From Mycobacterium sp. (GTDB taxonomy: Bacteria > Actinomycetota > Actinomycetes > Mycobacteriales > Mycobacteriaceae), in NCBI GenBank assembly GCA_029256565.1, contig JAQSXQ010000049.1, forward strand, positions 1 to 8,543: a stretch of DNA of 8,543 bases. Reading direction: 5' to 3'. The translations under genes were made by a program, and so were the position numbers. Positions 1 to 5,853 of the stretch are shown here, in pieces. Numbering within the stretch: the first letter of the stretch is position 1; each line of letters starts with the position of its first letter. Under the pieces are notes generated by a model. It had not been told where the DNA came from. It saw only the letters and a list, made by a program, of their open reading frames with translations, and searched no databases.

Positions 1-243
1 TACGCCGCGGGCGGCGCGTACATCAACAAGATGAGCGACCACTGCGGCGACTGCCAGTACGACCCCAAGAAGCGCCTCGGCGACGACGCGTGCCCTTTCA
101 CCGCCGGCTACTGGCAGTTCGTCCACCGCAACCGGAACCTGCTGGCGGGCAACAACCGCACTCGCCGCGCCGTGTCGTCGATGGATCGGCTCTCCGACCT
201 CGAACCCGTCCTCGAGCAGGAAGCCGAACGCACCCAGTTCTAG
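1..243 (+). CDS. Iron-sulfur photolyase/cryptochrome-like protein (FeS-BCP type), C-terminal fragment
   Basis: Only the last 80 codons are present; the reading frame is open from base 1 and the gene starts left of the window. The fragment carries three cysteines spaced C-x2-C-x12-C (residues 15, 18 and 31 of the fragment). The surrounding sequence, KMSDHCGDCQYDPKKR followed by DACPFTAGYW, is the signature of the C-terminal catalytic domain in the deoxyribodipyrimidine photolyase-related family (bacterial 6-4 photolyases and FeS cryptochromes, such as Agrobacterium PhrB). In that family the cysteines, with a fourth located upstream, bind a [4Fe-4S] cluster, and the protein repairs UV photoproducts or senses blue light using FAD. 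The spacing of 3 and 13 residues matches PhrB as I recall it. The stop TAG (241-243) overlaps the stop of the converging exporter gene. Family assignment is strong; repair versus signalling cannot be decided from this end alone. Confidence 0.88.
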   Translation, partial: YAAGGAYINKMSDHCGDCQYDPKKRLGDDACPFTAGYWQFVHRNRNLLAGNNRTRRAVSSMDRLSDLEPVLEQEAERTQF

Positions 244-1022
244 ACCGTGACCAGGCGGTAGAGCCCGATCAAGCCGACGATCACGATCACGGCGCGCAGC
301 GCGTTCGGCGACAGCCGGCGACCGTAGTGCGCGCCGAGGAACCCGCCGATGAGCGAGCCGATCGCGATCAGGCCGGCGGCTGCCCAGCTGATCCTGTCGA
401 AGGCCACCAGCGTGTACGCCACGGCCGCAACCACGTTCACGATCAGCGACAGCAGATTCTTCGCGGCATTCATCCGCTGCATGTCCTCGGGGAGCAGCGC
501 ACCCATCACCGCGATCAGCAGGATGCCCTGGGCGGCGGTGAAATAGCCGCCGTAGACGCCCACGGCGAACGTCCCGAACACCAGCGCGGCCATCCGGCCC
601 CGCGAAATGTGTTCCAGCGACCGGCCTGCACGCTCCGAGCGCGCCTTGGCCCACGACTGGATCTTCGGCCCGATGATCACCAGGATCAGCGCGCCGATCA
701 GCAGTACCGGCACGACGGTGAGGAAGACCCGCTCCGGCAGGTGCAGCAGCAGCCAGGCGCCGCCGATCGCGCCGAGCAGCGAGCCGGGTATCTGCCACTT
801 CAGCCGGTGCCACTGGCCCCGCAGTTCGCGGCGGTACCCCCACGTGCCGGAGACACCACCCGCCACCAGGCCGACCGCATTCGACATCGTCGCGGTCACC
901 GGCGGATAGCCGAGCGCCACCAGCGTGGGAAACGTGATCAGGGTGCCTGAACCGACGACCGCGTTGATGGCACCTGCACCCACCCCCGCGAGGGCGATCA
1001 GAATCATGTCGATGACTGGCAC
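240..1022 (-). CDS. TauE/SafE (TSUP) family membrane exporter, 260 aa
   Basis: This is a hydrophobic 260-residue protein with about eight membrane segments in two related halves, as in the TSUP (sulfite exporter TauE/SafE) family. Each half starts with a glycine-rich helix: NAVVGSGTLITFP at residues 20-32 and VYGGYFTAAQGILL at 156-169. A basic cytoplasmic loop (about residues 119-143) joins the halves. Members move small anions such as sulfite, sulfoacetate or other organosulfur compounds; the substrate here is unknown. The start is GTG at 1022; an in-frame ATG at 1007 is the alternative. No Shine-Dalgarno precedes either, but a TAACGT -10-like box lies exactly 7 nt before the GTG, which suits a leaderless mRNA. 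It lies 35 bp after the upstream TSUP gene. The two differ in sequence and length, so they do not look like a recent duplication. Its stop overlaps the photolyase stop. Confidence 0.88.
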   Translation of the reverse strand: MPVIDMILIALAGVGAGAINAVVGSGTLITFPTLVALGYPPVTATMSNAVGLVAGGVSGTWGYRRELRGQWHRLKWQIPGSLLGAIGGAWLLLHLPERVFLTVVPVLLIGALILVIIGPKIQSWAKARSERAGRSLEHISRGRMAALVFGTFAVGVYGGYFTAAQGILLIAVMGALLPEDMQRMNAAKNLLSLIVNVVAAVAYTLVAFDRISWAAAGLIAIGSLIGGFLGAHYGRRLSPNALRAVIVIVGLIGLYRLVTV

Positions 1023-1029
1023 CGACGAA

Positions 1030-1035
1030 ACGTTA
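1030..1035 (-). promoter_or_regulatory. Possible -10 box (TAACGT) for a leaderless TSUP mRNA
   Basis: Read on the minus strand, TAACGT fits the mycobacterial TANNNT -10 pattern. It is followed by 7 nt and then the GTG at 1022, the spacing at which transcription would begin at or next to the start codon. The absence of any Shine-Dalgarno before that GTG supports this reading. I see no convincing -35 element, though many mycobacterial promoters lack one. The match is short and could be chance; the gene may equally be read through from the TSUP gene ahead of it. Confidence 0.35.
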
Positions 1036-1057
1036 GCGGGTCACCGAGGGCGCGCCG

Positions 1058-1996
1058 TCACCGAGCGTCGTCGGCCACGTGGACCGGACGCGGCGCCTCG
1101 CCATCCGCGGCGCCGAGCCCCGGCGGAACGTACGCCGGCGCCTTGGTGATCCTGGCCGCCAGGACGACGAAGAAGGCCCACGCGAGCACTATCGCGCCGT
1201 AGATCACCGTCGACCACGGGGCCGTGACGACGAAGTAGTCGACCAGTTTCTGGGCGTTGGTCAGCACGACCACACCACCGACGCCCGCACCGAGCAGCGC
1301 CGGACTGATGCGGCTCACCAGCCATGCAGCCAATGGCGCTGCGACGACGCCACCGACGGCCAATCCGAGAACTACCGGGAGGTTGTCGAAGAACTGCTCA
1401 CGCAAACCCACCAGGAAGCCGACCGAAGCCGACACGGCGACCAGGAACTCCGAGGCGCTCACCGAGCCGATGACCGTCCGAGGCGCCGTCTTGCCGCTCG
1501 ACAACAGCGTGCTGGAGGTGACCGGGCCCCAGCCGCCGCCACCCGAGGCGTCGATGAACCCACCGAACAGACCGAGCGGCGTCAAGAACCTCGCGCCGTG
1601 CTTCGTGGTGCCGACCTTCACCGCCGGCGGCATTCGCAGCGAGAAGCGCAGCAGCACGTACACGCCGATCGCCAGCAGAATCGCGGCCATTACGGGTGCG
1701 GCATCCTCGGTCGACAGCGAGGTGAGCACTGTGGCGCCGAGGAAGGCACCGATCGCCCCGGGCACGCCGAGCTTGAGCACGATGTGCCAGTCGATGTTCT
1801 TGAACTTCCAATGCGCCAGCCCCGAGGCGAGCGTGGTGCCCACCTCGGCGAGGTGCACGGCCGCACTGGCTTGAGCCGACGCGACGCCGCTGAGGACCAG
1901 CAGGGTCGATGCGGTCACACCGAAGGCCATGCCCAAGGCACCGTCGACGAGCTGCGCACCCACGCCGACGAGCGTGAAGATGATGAGCGAACGCAT
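1058..1996 (-). CDS. TauE/SafE (TSUP) family membrane exporter, 312 aa
   Basis: This polytopic membrane protein has the two-half TSUP architecture. The first half opens with VDGALGMAFG (residues 17-26) in an N-terminal helix; the second opens with FIDASGGGGWGPV (147-159). A soluble, proline-rich and charged tail of about 30 residues (from about 285) follows the last helix. TSUP proteins export sulfite and related sulfur anions or organic acids; the exact substrate is not evident. The start is ATG at 1996. It is the only usable start, because an in-frame TGA lies 13 codons upstream with no start codon between. The ribosome site is weak: GAAAG ends 11 nt before the ATG. The gene stands in the same direction as der, behind a 224-bp gap holding a small ORF and a direct repeat that may be an operator. 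It is followed after 35 bp by a second TSUP gene. Confidence 0.9.
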   Translation of the reverse strand: MRSLIIFTLVGVGAQLVDGALGMAFGVTASTLLVLSGVASAQASAAVHLAEVGTTLASGLAHWKFKNIDWHIVLKLGVPGAIGAFLGATVLTSLSTEDAAPVMAAILLAIGVYVLLRFSLRMPPAVKVGTTKHGARFLTPLGLFGGFIDASGGGGWGPVTSSTLLSSGKTAPRTVIGSVSASEFLVAVSASVGFLVGLREQFFDNLPVVLGLAVGGVVAAPLAAWLVSRISPALLGAGVGGVVVLTNAQKLVDYFVVTAPWSTVIYGAIVLAWAFFVVLAARITKAPAYVPPGLGAADGEAPRPVHVADDAR

Positions 1997-2048
1997 GGGT
2001 TCGTGGACTTTCGACGATGAGGCCGCGTGCGACCGTCAGGTGTGCAAG

Positions 2049-2070
2049 GACGCGTATCTAACGACGCGTA
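2049..2070. repeat. Perfect 8-bp direct repeat GACGCGTA-N6-GACGCGTA, possible operator
   Basis: GACGCGTA occurs at 2049-2056 and again at 2063-2070, separated by TCTAAC. The 14-bp period is not one or two full helical turns. Each copy contains the palindrome ACGCGT, so the site can also be read as two small palindromes. It lies 53-74 bp upstream of the ATG of the 312-residue TSUP exporter, a position that suits a regulator binding site, and it overlaps the last codons and stop of the small ORF at 2058-2168. No regulator gene is present nearby. The operator role is inference. Confidence 0.4.
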
Positions 2071-2168
2071 CGACACCATTCGTCGAATGCCATCAGCCGC
2101 CGAGACGGCCAGAACGGCTCGAGCGCGAACGCCGACGAGGGCGCGGTGCGATAGGCATGCTCGCCCAC
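2058..2168 (-). CDS. Possible small protein, 36 aa, downstream of der
   Basis: This is a 36-codon ORF that I do not recognise. It starts with GTG at 2168 and ends with TAG at 2058-2060. Its strongest support is a Shine-Dalgarno AGAGGAG placed 6 nt before the GTG, one of the best in the window. No other start is possible, since an in-frame TGA lies just upstream with no start codon between. About 27 of 36 codons end in G or C, fitting this genome. The peptide begins MGEHAYRTAPSS, has a hydrophobic aromatic middle (FALEPFWP) and ends basic (CRTRR). It has no signal peptide, membrane helix or known motif. It follows der by 52 bp on the same strand and precedes the TSUP gene by 61 bp, so it could be cotranscribed with either. 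It might be noise in a 224-bp spacer; an overlapping 93-codon frame from 2196 is less likely. Confidence 0.45.
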   Translation of the reverse strand: MGEHAYRTAPSSAFALEPFWPSRRLMAFDEWCRTRR

Positions 2169-2174
2169 CGGCCA

Positions 2175-2181
2175 CTCCTCT
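2175..2181 (-). promoter_or_regulatory. Strong Shine-Dalgarno (AGAGGAG) for the small ORF
   Basis: AGAGGAG on the minus strand is a near-perfect complement to the 16S rRNA tail and stands 6 nt before the GTG at 2168. Good ribosome sites are rare in the spacers of this window, which is why the small ORF is listed. Confidence 0.5.
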
Positions 2182-2220
2182 CGTCGTCGTGCTCATTTCA
2201 CGGTACAGCTGGACCGCGCG

Positions 2221-3636
2221 CTAACGCTTCGAGCCGGCTCCGCGCTTCTCCCGGACCCGCACGTTGATCCGGATCGGACTGCCCTCGAAACCGAACGTCT
2301 CGCGCAGGCGGCGCTCCAGGAACCGGCGATACCCCGCCTCCAAGAACCCCGTCGTGAACAGCACGAAGGTCGGCGGTCGCGCCGTCGCCTGCGTGGCGAA
2401 CAGAATCCTCGGCTGCTTGCCACCGCGCACCGGCGGCGGCGTCGCGGCGACGACCTCCTTGAGGAAGGTGTTGAGCCGTCCGGTCGAGATGCGGGCATCC
2501 CAGGATTCGAGTGCGCTCTCCAGCGCCGGAGCCAGCTTCTGCACGGCGCGGCCGGTCTTGGCCGAGATGTTGATCCGATGCGCCCACTGCAACTGCGCCA
2601 GTTCGCGCTCGATCTCCTTGTCCAGGGTGTACCGACGGTCCTCGTCGACCAGATCCGCCTTGTTGAACGCGATCACCAGCGCCCGGCCGGACTCGATCAC
2701 CATCGCCAGGATCCGCTGATCCTGCTCGGTGAGCGTCTCCGACGAGTCGATCAGCACGATCACGACCTCGGCGGCGTCGATCGCCCCGCGGGTCCGCACG
2801 GAGGCGTAGAACTCGTGCCCGCTGGCCTGTCCCACCTTGCGACGCAGACCAGCCGTGTCGATGAACCGCCACAGCTTGCCGTCCATCTCGATCAAGGAGT
2901 CGACCGGATCCACCGTGGTACCCGCCACGTCGTGCACCACGGAGCGTTCGTCGCCGGCCAGGCGGTTGAGCAGTGAACTCTTCCCGACGTTCGGCTTGCC
3001 CACCAGGGCGACGCGGCGCGGTCCCGCGCCACCGCTGGCCACCTCGGACGCCTCGGGCAGCTTCTCCAGGACCACGTCGAGCAGGTCGGCCACGCCGCGC
3101 CCGTGGATCGCGCTCACCGAGTACGGCTGCCCCAGCCCCAGCGACCACAGCGCGGCCGCCTCGGACTCCACGCGCTCGCTGTCGACCTTGTTGGCGGCGA
3201 GGAACACCGGCTTCCCGGCCCGCTGCAGCTTCTTGGCGGCGGCCTCGTCGGCCGACGTCGCACCGACGACCGCGTCGACCACCAGGATGATCGCGTCCGC
3301 CGTGCGCATCGCCACCGACGCCTGCTCGGCAACCAACTGCTGCAGTCCCTTGGCGTCGGGCTCCCACCCGCCGGTGTCCTGCACGACGAAACGACGGCCC
3401 AGCCAGTTCGCGTCGTACGACACCCGGTCGCGGGTCACGCCTGGGATGTCCTCCACGACGGCTTCACGACGGCCGAGGATGCGGTTGACCAACGTCGACT
3501 TGCCGACGTTGGGTCGGCCCACCACCGCCACCACCGGTGGCGGCGCGAAGTCCCCCTCGAGTTCCGCCTCGAACTCCTCCGACCCGACCTCCCAGTCGGT
3601 TTCGTCGTACCAGGTGCCGTGCTCTTCGTCGCTCAT
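2221..3636 (-). CDS. der: Ribosome biogenesis GTPase Der (EngA), 471 aa
   Basis: Der is the double GTPase that assists assembly of the 50S ribosomal subunit. Both G domains are intact. Domain 1 has the P-loop GRPNVGKST (40-48), the G2 region GVTRDR (66-71), DTGG (87-90), NKVD (149-152) and SAIHGRG. Domain 2 has GKPNVGKSS (213-221), GTTVDPVDS, DTAG (260-263), NKAD (325-328) and SAKTGR. The C-terminal KH-like domain (about 375-471) ends in a basic tail. A 35-residue acidic N-terminal extension precedes domain 1; mycobacterial Der proteins carry a similar one. I chose the ATG at 3636 because AGAAGG stands 5 nt before it. A TTG at 3660, giving 479 residues, is in frame but sits inside a tandem repeat. 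Der follows cmk through an unusual duplicated junction, described separately. Length and motifs match the family, so identification is secure. Confidence 0.97.
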   Translation of the reverse strand: MSDEEHGTWYDETDWEVGSEEFEAELEGDFAPPPVVAVVGRPNVGKSTLVNRILGRREAVVEDIPGVTRDRVSYDANWLGRRFVVQDTGGWEPDAKGLQQLVAEQASVAMRTADAIILVVDAVVGATSADEAAAKKLQRAGKPVFLAANKVDSERVESEAAALWSLGLGQPYSVSAIHGRGVADLLDVVLEKLPEASEVASGGAGPRRVALVGKPNVGKSSLLNRLAGDERSVVHDVAGTTVDPVDSLIEMDGKLWRFIDTAGLRRKVGQASGHEFYASVRTRGAIDAAEVVIVLIDSSETLTEQDQRILAMVIESGRALVIAFNKADLVDEDRRYTLDKEIERELAQLQWAHRINISAKTGRAVQKLAPALESALESWDARISTGRLNTFLKEVVAATPPPVRGGKQPRILFATQATARPPTFVLFTTGFLEAGYRRFLERRLRETFGFEGSPIRINVRVREKRGAGSKR

Positions 3637-3668
3637 CGCTGCCTTCTGCTCTTCGCGCAAGCGCTCAT
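3633..3668 (-). CDS. 11-codon mini-ORF 2 in the cmk-der tandem repeat
   Basis: ATG at 3668 opens an 11-residue frame, MSACAKSRRQR. It ends in a TGA that overlaps the ATG of der as ATGA at 3636-3633. Its own start overlaps the stop of mini-ORF 1 in the same way, and AGAGGG lies 5 nt before it. The peptide itself probably has no function. The ORF would matter as a relay for ribosomes passing from cmk to der. The sequence shows the geometry; translation is inferred. Confidence 0.4.
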   Translation of the reverse strand: MSACAKSRRQR

Positions 3669-3700
3669 CGCTGCCCTCTGCTCTTCGCGCAAGCGCTCAT
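3665..3700 (-). CDS. 11-codon mini-ORF 1 in the cmk-der tandem repeat
   Basis: ATG at 3700 overlaps the cmk stop as ATGA (3700-3697). This is what the start of der would look like if the repeat had not expanded. The frame gives MSACAKSRGQR, differing from mini-ORF 2 at one residue, and ends in TGA overlapping the ATG at 3668. Its start is preceded by GTGAGGCAGCG, with GAGG near the right spacing. Translation is inferred from the coupled layout, not shown. Confidence 0.4.
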   Translation of the reverse strand: MSACAKSRGQR

Positions 3701-4383
3701 CGCTGCCTCACTCGCGCCCGCTGCTCCACGAGATCCCGCAGATGCGCGACGACCTCGGCTTCGGTCATGTCACTGGAATCGACCACGATCGCGTCATCGG
3801 CGGCCCGCAATGGCGAGACTGCCCGCGTGGAGTCCAGATGGTCCCGGCGCCGGACGTCGGCAAGCACCGTCTCGTAGTCACCCGGCAGGCCGTTGGAGAC
3901 GTTCTGCTGGTTGCGCCGACGAGCGCGTTCCTCAGCCGATGCGGTCAGGAAGATCTTCACGTCGGCGTCGGGCAGCACCACCGTTCCGATGTCCCGGCCC
4001 TCCACCACGACGCTGCCGGGGCCGTCGGCGAGTTCGCGCTGCCGCTGCACCAGTCGCGTGCGAACCTCCGGAACCGCCGACACCGCGGACACCGCCCGCG
4101 TCACCGCATCGCCACGGATCTCGGCGGAGACGTCCTCGCCTGCGAGGTAAGACCGGTCTTCGTCGGGGTCGAAGCCCACGCCGAGGTCCACCCCGGACGC
4201 CAGCTCCGCGACGGCACCGGAGTCCGACGGGTCGACGCCGGCACGGAGCACGGCCAGCGTCACGATCCGGTACATCGCACCGGTGTCGAGGTACCGCGCA
4301 CCCATGGCGCGCGCCAAACCCCGTGACACCGAGGACTTTCCGGTCCCGGCAGGCCCGTCGATGGCGATGGTGGCCTCCGTCAC
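3697..4383 (-). CDS. cmk: Cytidylate kinase, 228 aa
   Basis: Cytidylate kinase is the cytosolic enzyme that phosphorylates CMP and dCMP with ATP, supplying CTP and dCTP precursors. The P-loop GPAGTGKSS is at residues 10-18. LDTGAMYR (32-39) belongs to the nucleotide monophosphate site, EGRDIGT (128-134) is the family signature, and RRRDHLDSTR (178-187) forms the lid region with catalytic arginine and aspartate. Length of 228 is normal for the long bacterial form. The start is GTG at 4383, overlapping the rluB stop as GTGA, so translation is probably coupled to rluB. The stop overlaps the first ATG of the tandem repeat ahead of der. All key motifs are present. Confidence 0.96.
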   Translation of the reverse strand: MTEATIAIDGPAGTGKSSVSRGLARAMGARYLDTGAMYRIVTLAVLRAGVDPSDSGAVAELASGVDLGVGFDPDEDRSYLAGEDVSAEIRGDAVTRAVSAVSAVPEVRTRLVQRQRELADGPGSVVVEGRDIGTVVLPDADVKIFLTASAEERARRRNQQNVSNGLPGDYETVLADVRRRDHLDSTRAVSPLRAADDAIVVDSSDMTEAEVVAHLRDLVEQRARVRQR

Positions 4384-5126
4384 ATCCCCACCGCCTTGTA
4401 CAAGTCGCCGATCTCCTTGGAGGTCAACACCCGGATGCTGCCCGGCCGCTGATCGCCCAGCTCGATGGAACCAATATCGGTCCGCACCAATTCCTGCACC
4501 GGGAAACCAACCTCGGCCAGGAGGCGTCGCACGATGTGCTTACGACCCTCGTGCAGCGTGATCCGCACCATCGACTTGCCAGGCACCGCGCCAACGACGG
4601 CGAAGTCGTCGATCGCGACGGGGCCGTCGTCCAGCTCGATCCCGGCACGCAGCTTCTTGCCCATTCCTCGCGGCACCGTCCCCAGCACCGTCGCGAGATA
4701 GGTCTTCGGCACCTCGAACGACGGGTGCATCAGCCGGTGGGCGAGTTCCCCGTCGTTGGTCAGGATCATCAGACCCTCGGTGTCGGCATCGAGGCGTCCC
4801 ACGTGGAACAGCTTGTGGTTGCCGCGCACCCGATGCTCGACGATGTCGCCGACGCACGGCCTGCCGCGATCGTCGGACATCGTGGACTGCATGCCCTTCG
4901 GCTTGTTCAGCGCGAAGTGAACGAGGTTGTCGTCGACCATGATCCGGGCGCCATCGACGCGGATGACCGACTTGTCCGGGTCCACCCTGCTCCCGAGTTC
5001 GGTGACGATCTCACCGTCCACCTCGACGCGCCCGTCGGTGATCATGCGCTCCGCGACGCGGCGCGAGGCAACACCGGCCTGCGACAACACCTTCTGCAGG
5101 CGTACCCCTTCATCGTCTCCGGCCAC
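4380..5126 (-). CDS. rluB: 23S rRNA pseudouridine synthase, RluB/RsuA family, 248 aa
   Basis: This enzyme isomerises a uridine in ribosomal RNA to pseudouridine; RluB acts on the 23S peptidyl-transferase region, the RsuA relatives on 16S. An S4 RNA-binding domain (about residues 7-55, VRLQKVLSQAGVASRRVAERMI onward in two short motifs) precedes the catalytic domain. The catalytic aspartate is D113 in GRLDADTEGLMILTNDG. The KTYLA and EGRKHIVRRLL segments (141-145 and 193-203) are typical of the family. The start GTG at 5126 lies 1 nt after the scpB stop, with AAGGA 5 nt before it. Its stop overlaps the cmk start. Placing it as RluB and not as another branch rests on conserved position after scpB, so the exact target base is inferred. 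Confidence 0.9.
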   Translation of the reverse strand: MAGDDEGVRLQKVLSQAGVASRRVAERMITDGRVEVDGEIVTELGSRVDPDKSVIRVDGARIMVDDNLVHFALNKPKGMQSTMSDDRGRPCVGDIVEHRVRGNHKLFHVGRLDADTEGLMILTNDGELAHRLMHPSFEVPKTYLATVLGTVPRGMGKKLRAGIELDDGPVAIDDFAVVGAVPGKSMVRITLHEGRKHIVRRLLAEVGFPVQELVRTDIGSIELGDQRPGSIRVLTSKEIGDLYKAVGM

Positions 5127-5127
5127 G

Positions 5128-5853
5128 TCAGTCCTTGTCCACGTCGAATGCCAACGGCTGGCTGCCCGCCGCCGGGTTACCGCCGAGCTTCATGAATCGT
5201 GGCTCCTCGCTTAGTGTTTCGGTGATGTCATCGATGACGTCGACGTTGGGTAGAAGTGGTGCGATGTCGGGCAGGTCGCTGAGCGACGTCAGCCCGAGCC
5301 GTTCCAGGAACAGCTCGGTCGTCGCGAACGTCACCGCACCGCCATCGGGATCGACACCCGCCTCGGTGATGAGTCCGCGGGCCAGCAGCGTGCGCATCAC
5401 CGCGTCGACGTTGACGCCTCGCACGGCGCTGACCCGAGCCCTGGTGACGGGTTGACGGTAGGCGACCACGGCCAATGTCTCCAAAGCCGCGCGCGTCAAC
5501 TTCGATCGCGTGCCGTCGAGCAGCAGGCGCTCGACGTAGGTTGCGTACCGGGCACGGGTGTACATCCGCCACCCACCACCCGCCTCGCGCAGGTCGATAC
5601 CGCTGTCGCGCGCGGCGAGATCGCCGGCCATCTGCTGCAGCTTGGCCTGCACGCGGTAGGCGGGCTGCTCGCACGCCCCGGACAGAGCGTCCACCGGGAC
5701 GGGGGCGTCGACCACCAGCAGCAGCGCCTCCAGCACGGCGCCCAGCTCGGCGTCGGTCATGTCGGTGGGTTCCGCGAGGTCGATGCCGAGATCGGCGTGC
5801 TCGCCATGATTCTGCTCGGCGTCCTGCTGGGCGGGGTCTTGGTGGTCGCTCAT
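5128..5853 (-). CDS. scpB: Segregation and condensation protein B, 241 aa
   Basis: ScpB forms dimers of winged-helix units that bind ScpA in the SMC-ScpAB condensin and help compact and separate chromosomes. The first winged helix starts at LGAVLEALLLVVDAPVPVDAL (two stretches within 37-57). The second contains ALETLAVVAYRQPVTRARV (123-141) and the RGVNVDAVMRTLLARGLI segment (145-162), the strongest family signature. A charged, probably flexible N-terminal 30 residues and a C-terminal tail follow the actinobacterial pattern. The frame stays open 19 codons further upstream, but the ATG at 5853 is preferred because it overlaps the scpA stop as ATGA and has a GGAAGAAG ribosome site before it. 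Confidence 0.95.
   Translation of the reverse strand: MSDHQDPAQQDAEQNHGEHADLGIDLAEPTDMTDAELGAVLEALLLVVDAPVPVDALSGACEQPAYRVQAKLQQMAGDLAARDSGIDLREAGGGWRMYTRARYATYVERLLLDGTRSKLTRAALETLAVVAYRQPVTRARVSAVRGVNVDAVMRTLLARGLITEAGVDPDGGAVTFATTELFLERLGLTSLSDLPDIAPLLPNVDVIDDITETLSEEPRFMKLGGNPAAGSQPLAFDVDKD

Larger units (their letters stand above)
3631..3708. repeat. 32-bp tandem repeat, about 2.4 copies, spanning the cmk-der junction
   Basis: Two full units occupy 3631-3662 and 3663-3694 and differ at one base (T at 3644, C at 3676). A partial third unit of 14 bases follows at 3695-3708. Read on the minus strand, each full unit carries a purine-rich ribosome site (AGAAGG or AGAGGG) and then GCAGCGATGAGC, so the repeat duplicates a translation start. 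The partial unit is the original cmk end, where the cmk stop overlaps an ATG. The likely origin is replication slippage at an ancestral ATGA overlap between cmk and der. Confidence 0.93.

Noticed and set aside
1915..2196. 93-codon minus-strand frame starting at ATG 2196
   Set aside because: No ribosome site before the ATG, arginine- and serine-rich, and it runs 82 bases into the TSUP gene in another frame. The 36-codon ORF inside the same spacer has much better start signals.
2169..2220. Possible hairpin CGGT-N8-ACCG after der as a terminator
   Set aside because: A stem of only four pairs, without a U-tract, is too weak to call.
2198..3367. 389-codon minus-strand frame overlapping der
   Set aside because: It is a shifted frame of der with Gly/Arg/Ala-rich composition; der itself has every GTPase motif.
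3637..3660. TTG start for der, 8 codons upstream of the chosen ATG
   Set aside because: It lies within the tandem repeat, whereas the ATG at 3636 has AGAAGG at correct spacing.
3103..5195. Long plus-strand open frames (up to about 550 codons) opposite der, cmk, rluB
   Set aside because: They lie antisense to secure genes, translate to Arg/Pro/Ala/Gly/Ser-rich sequence without motifs, and are the usual by-product of high-GC codon use.
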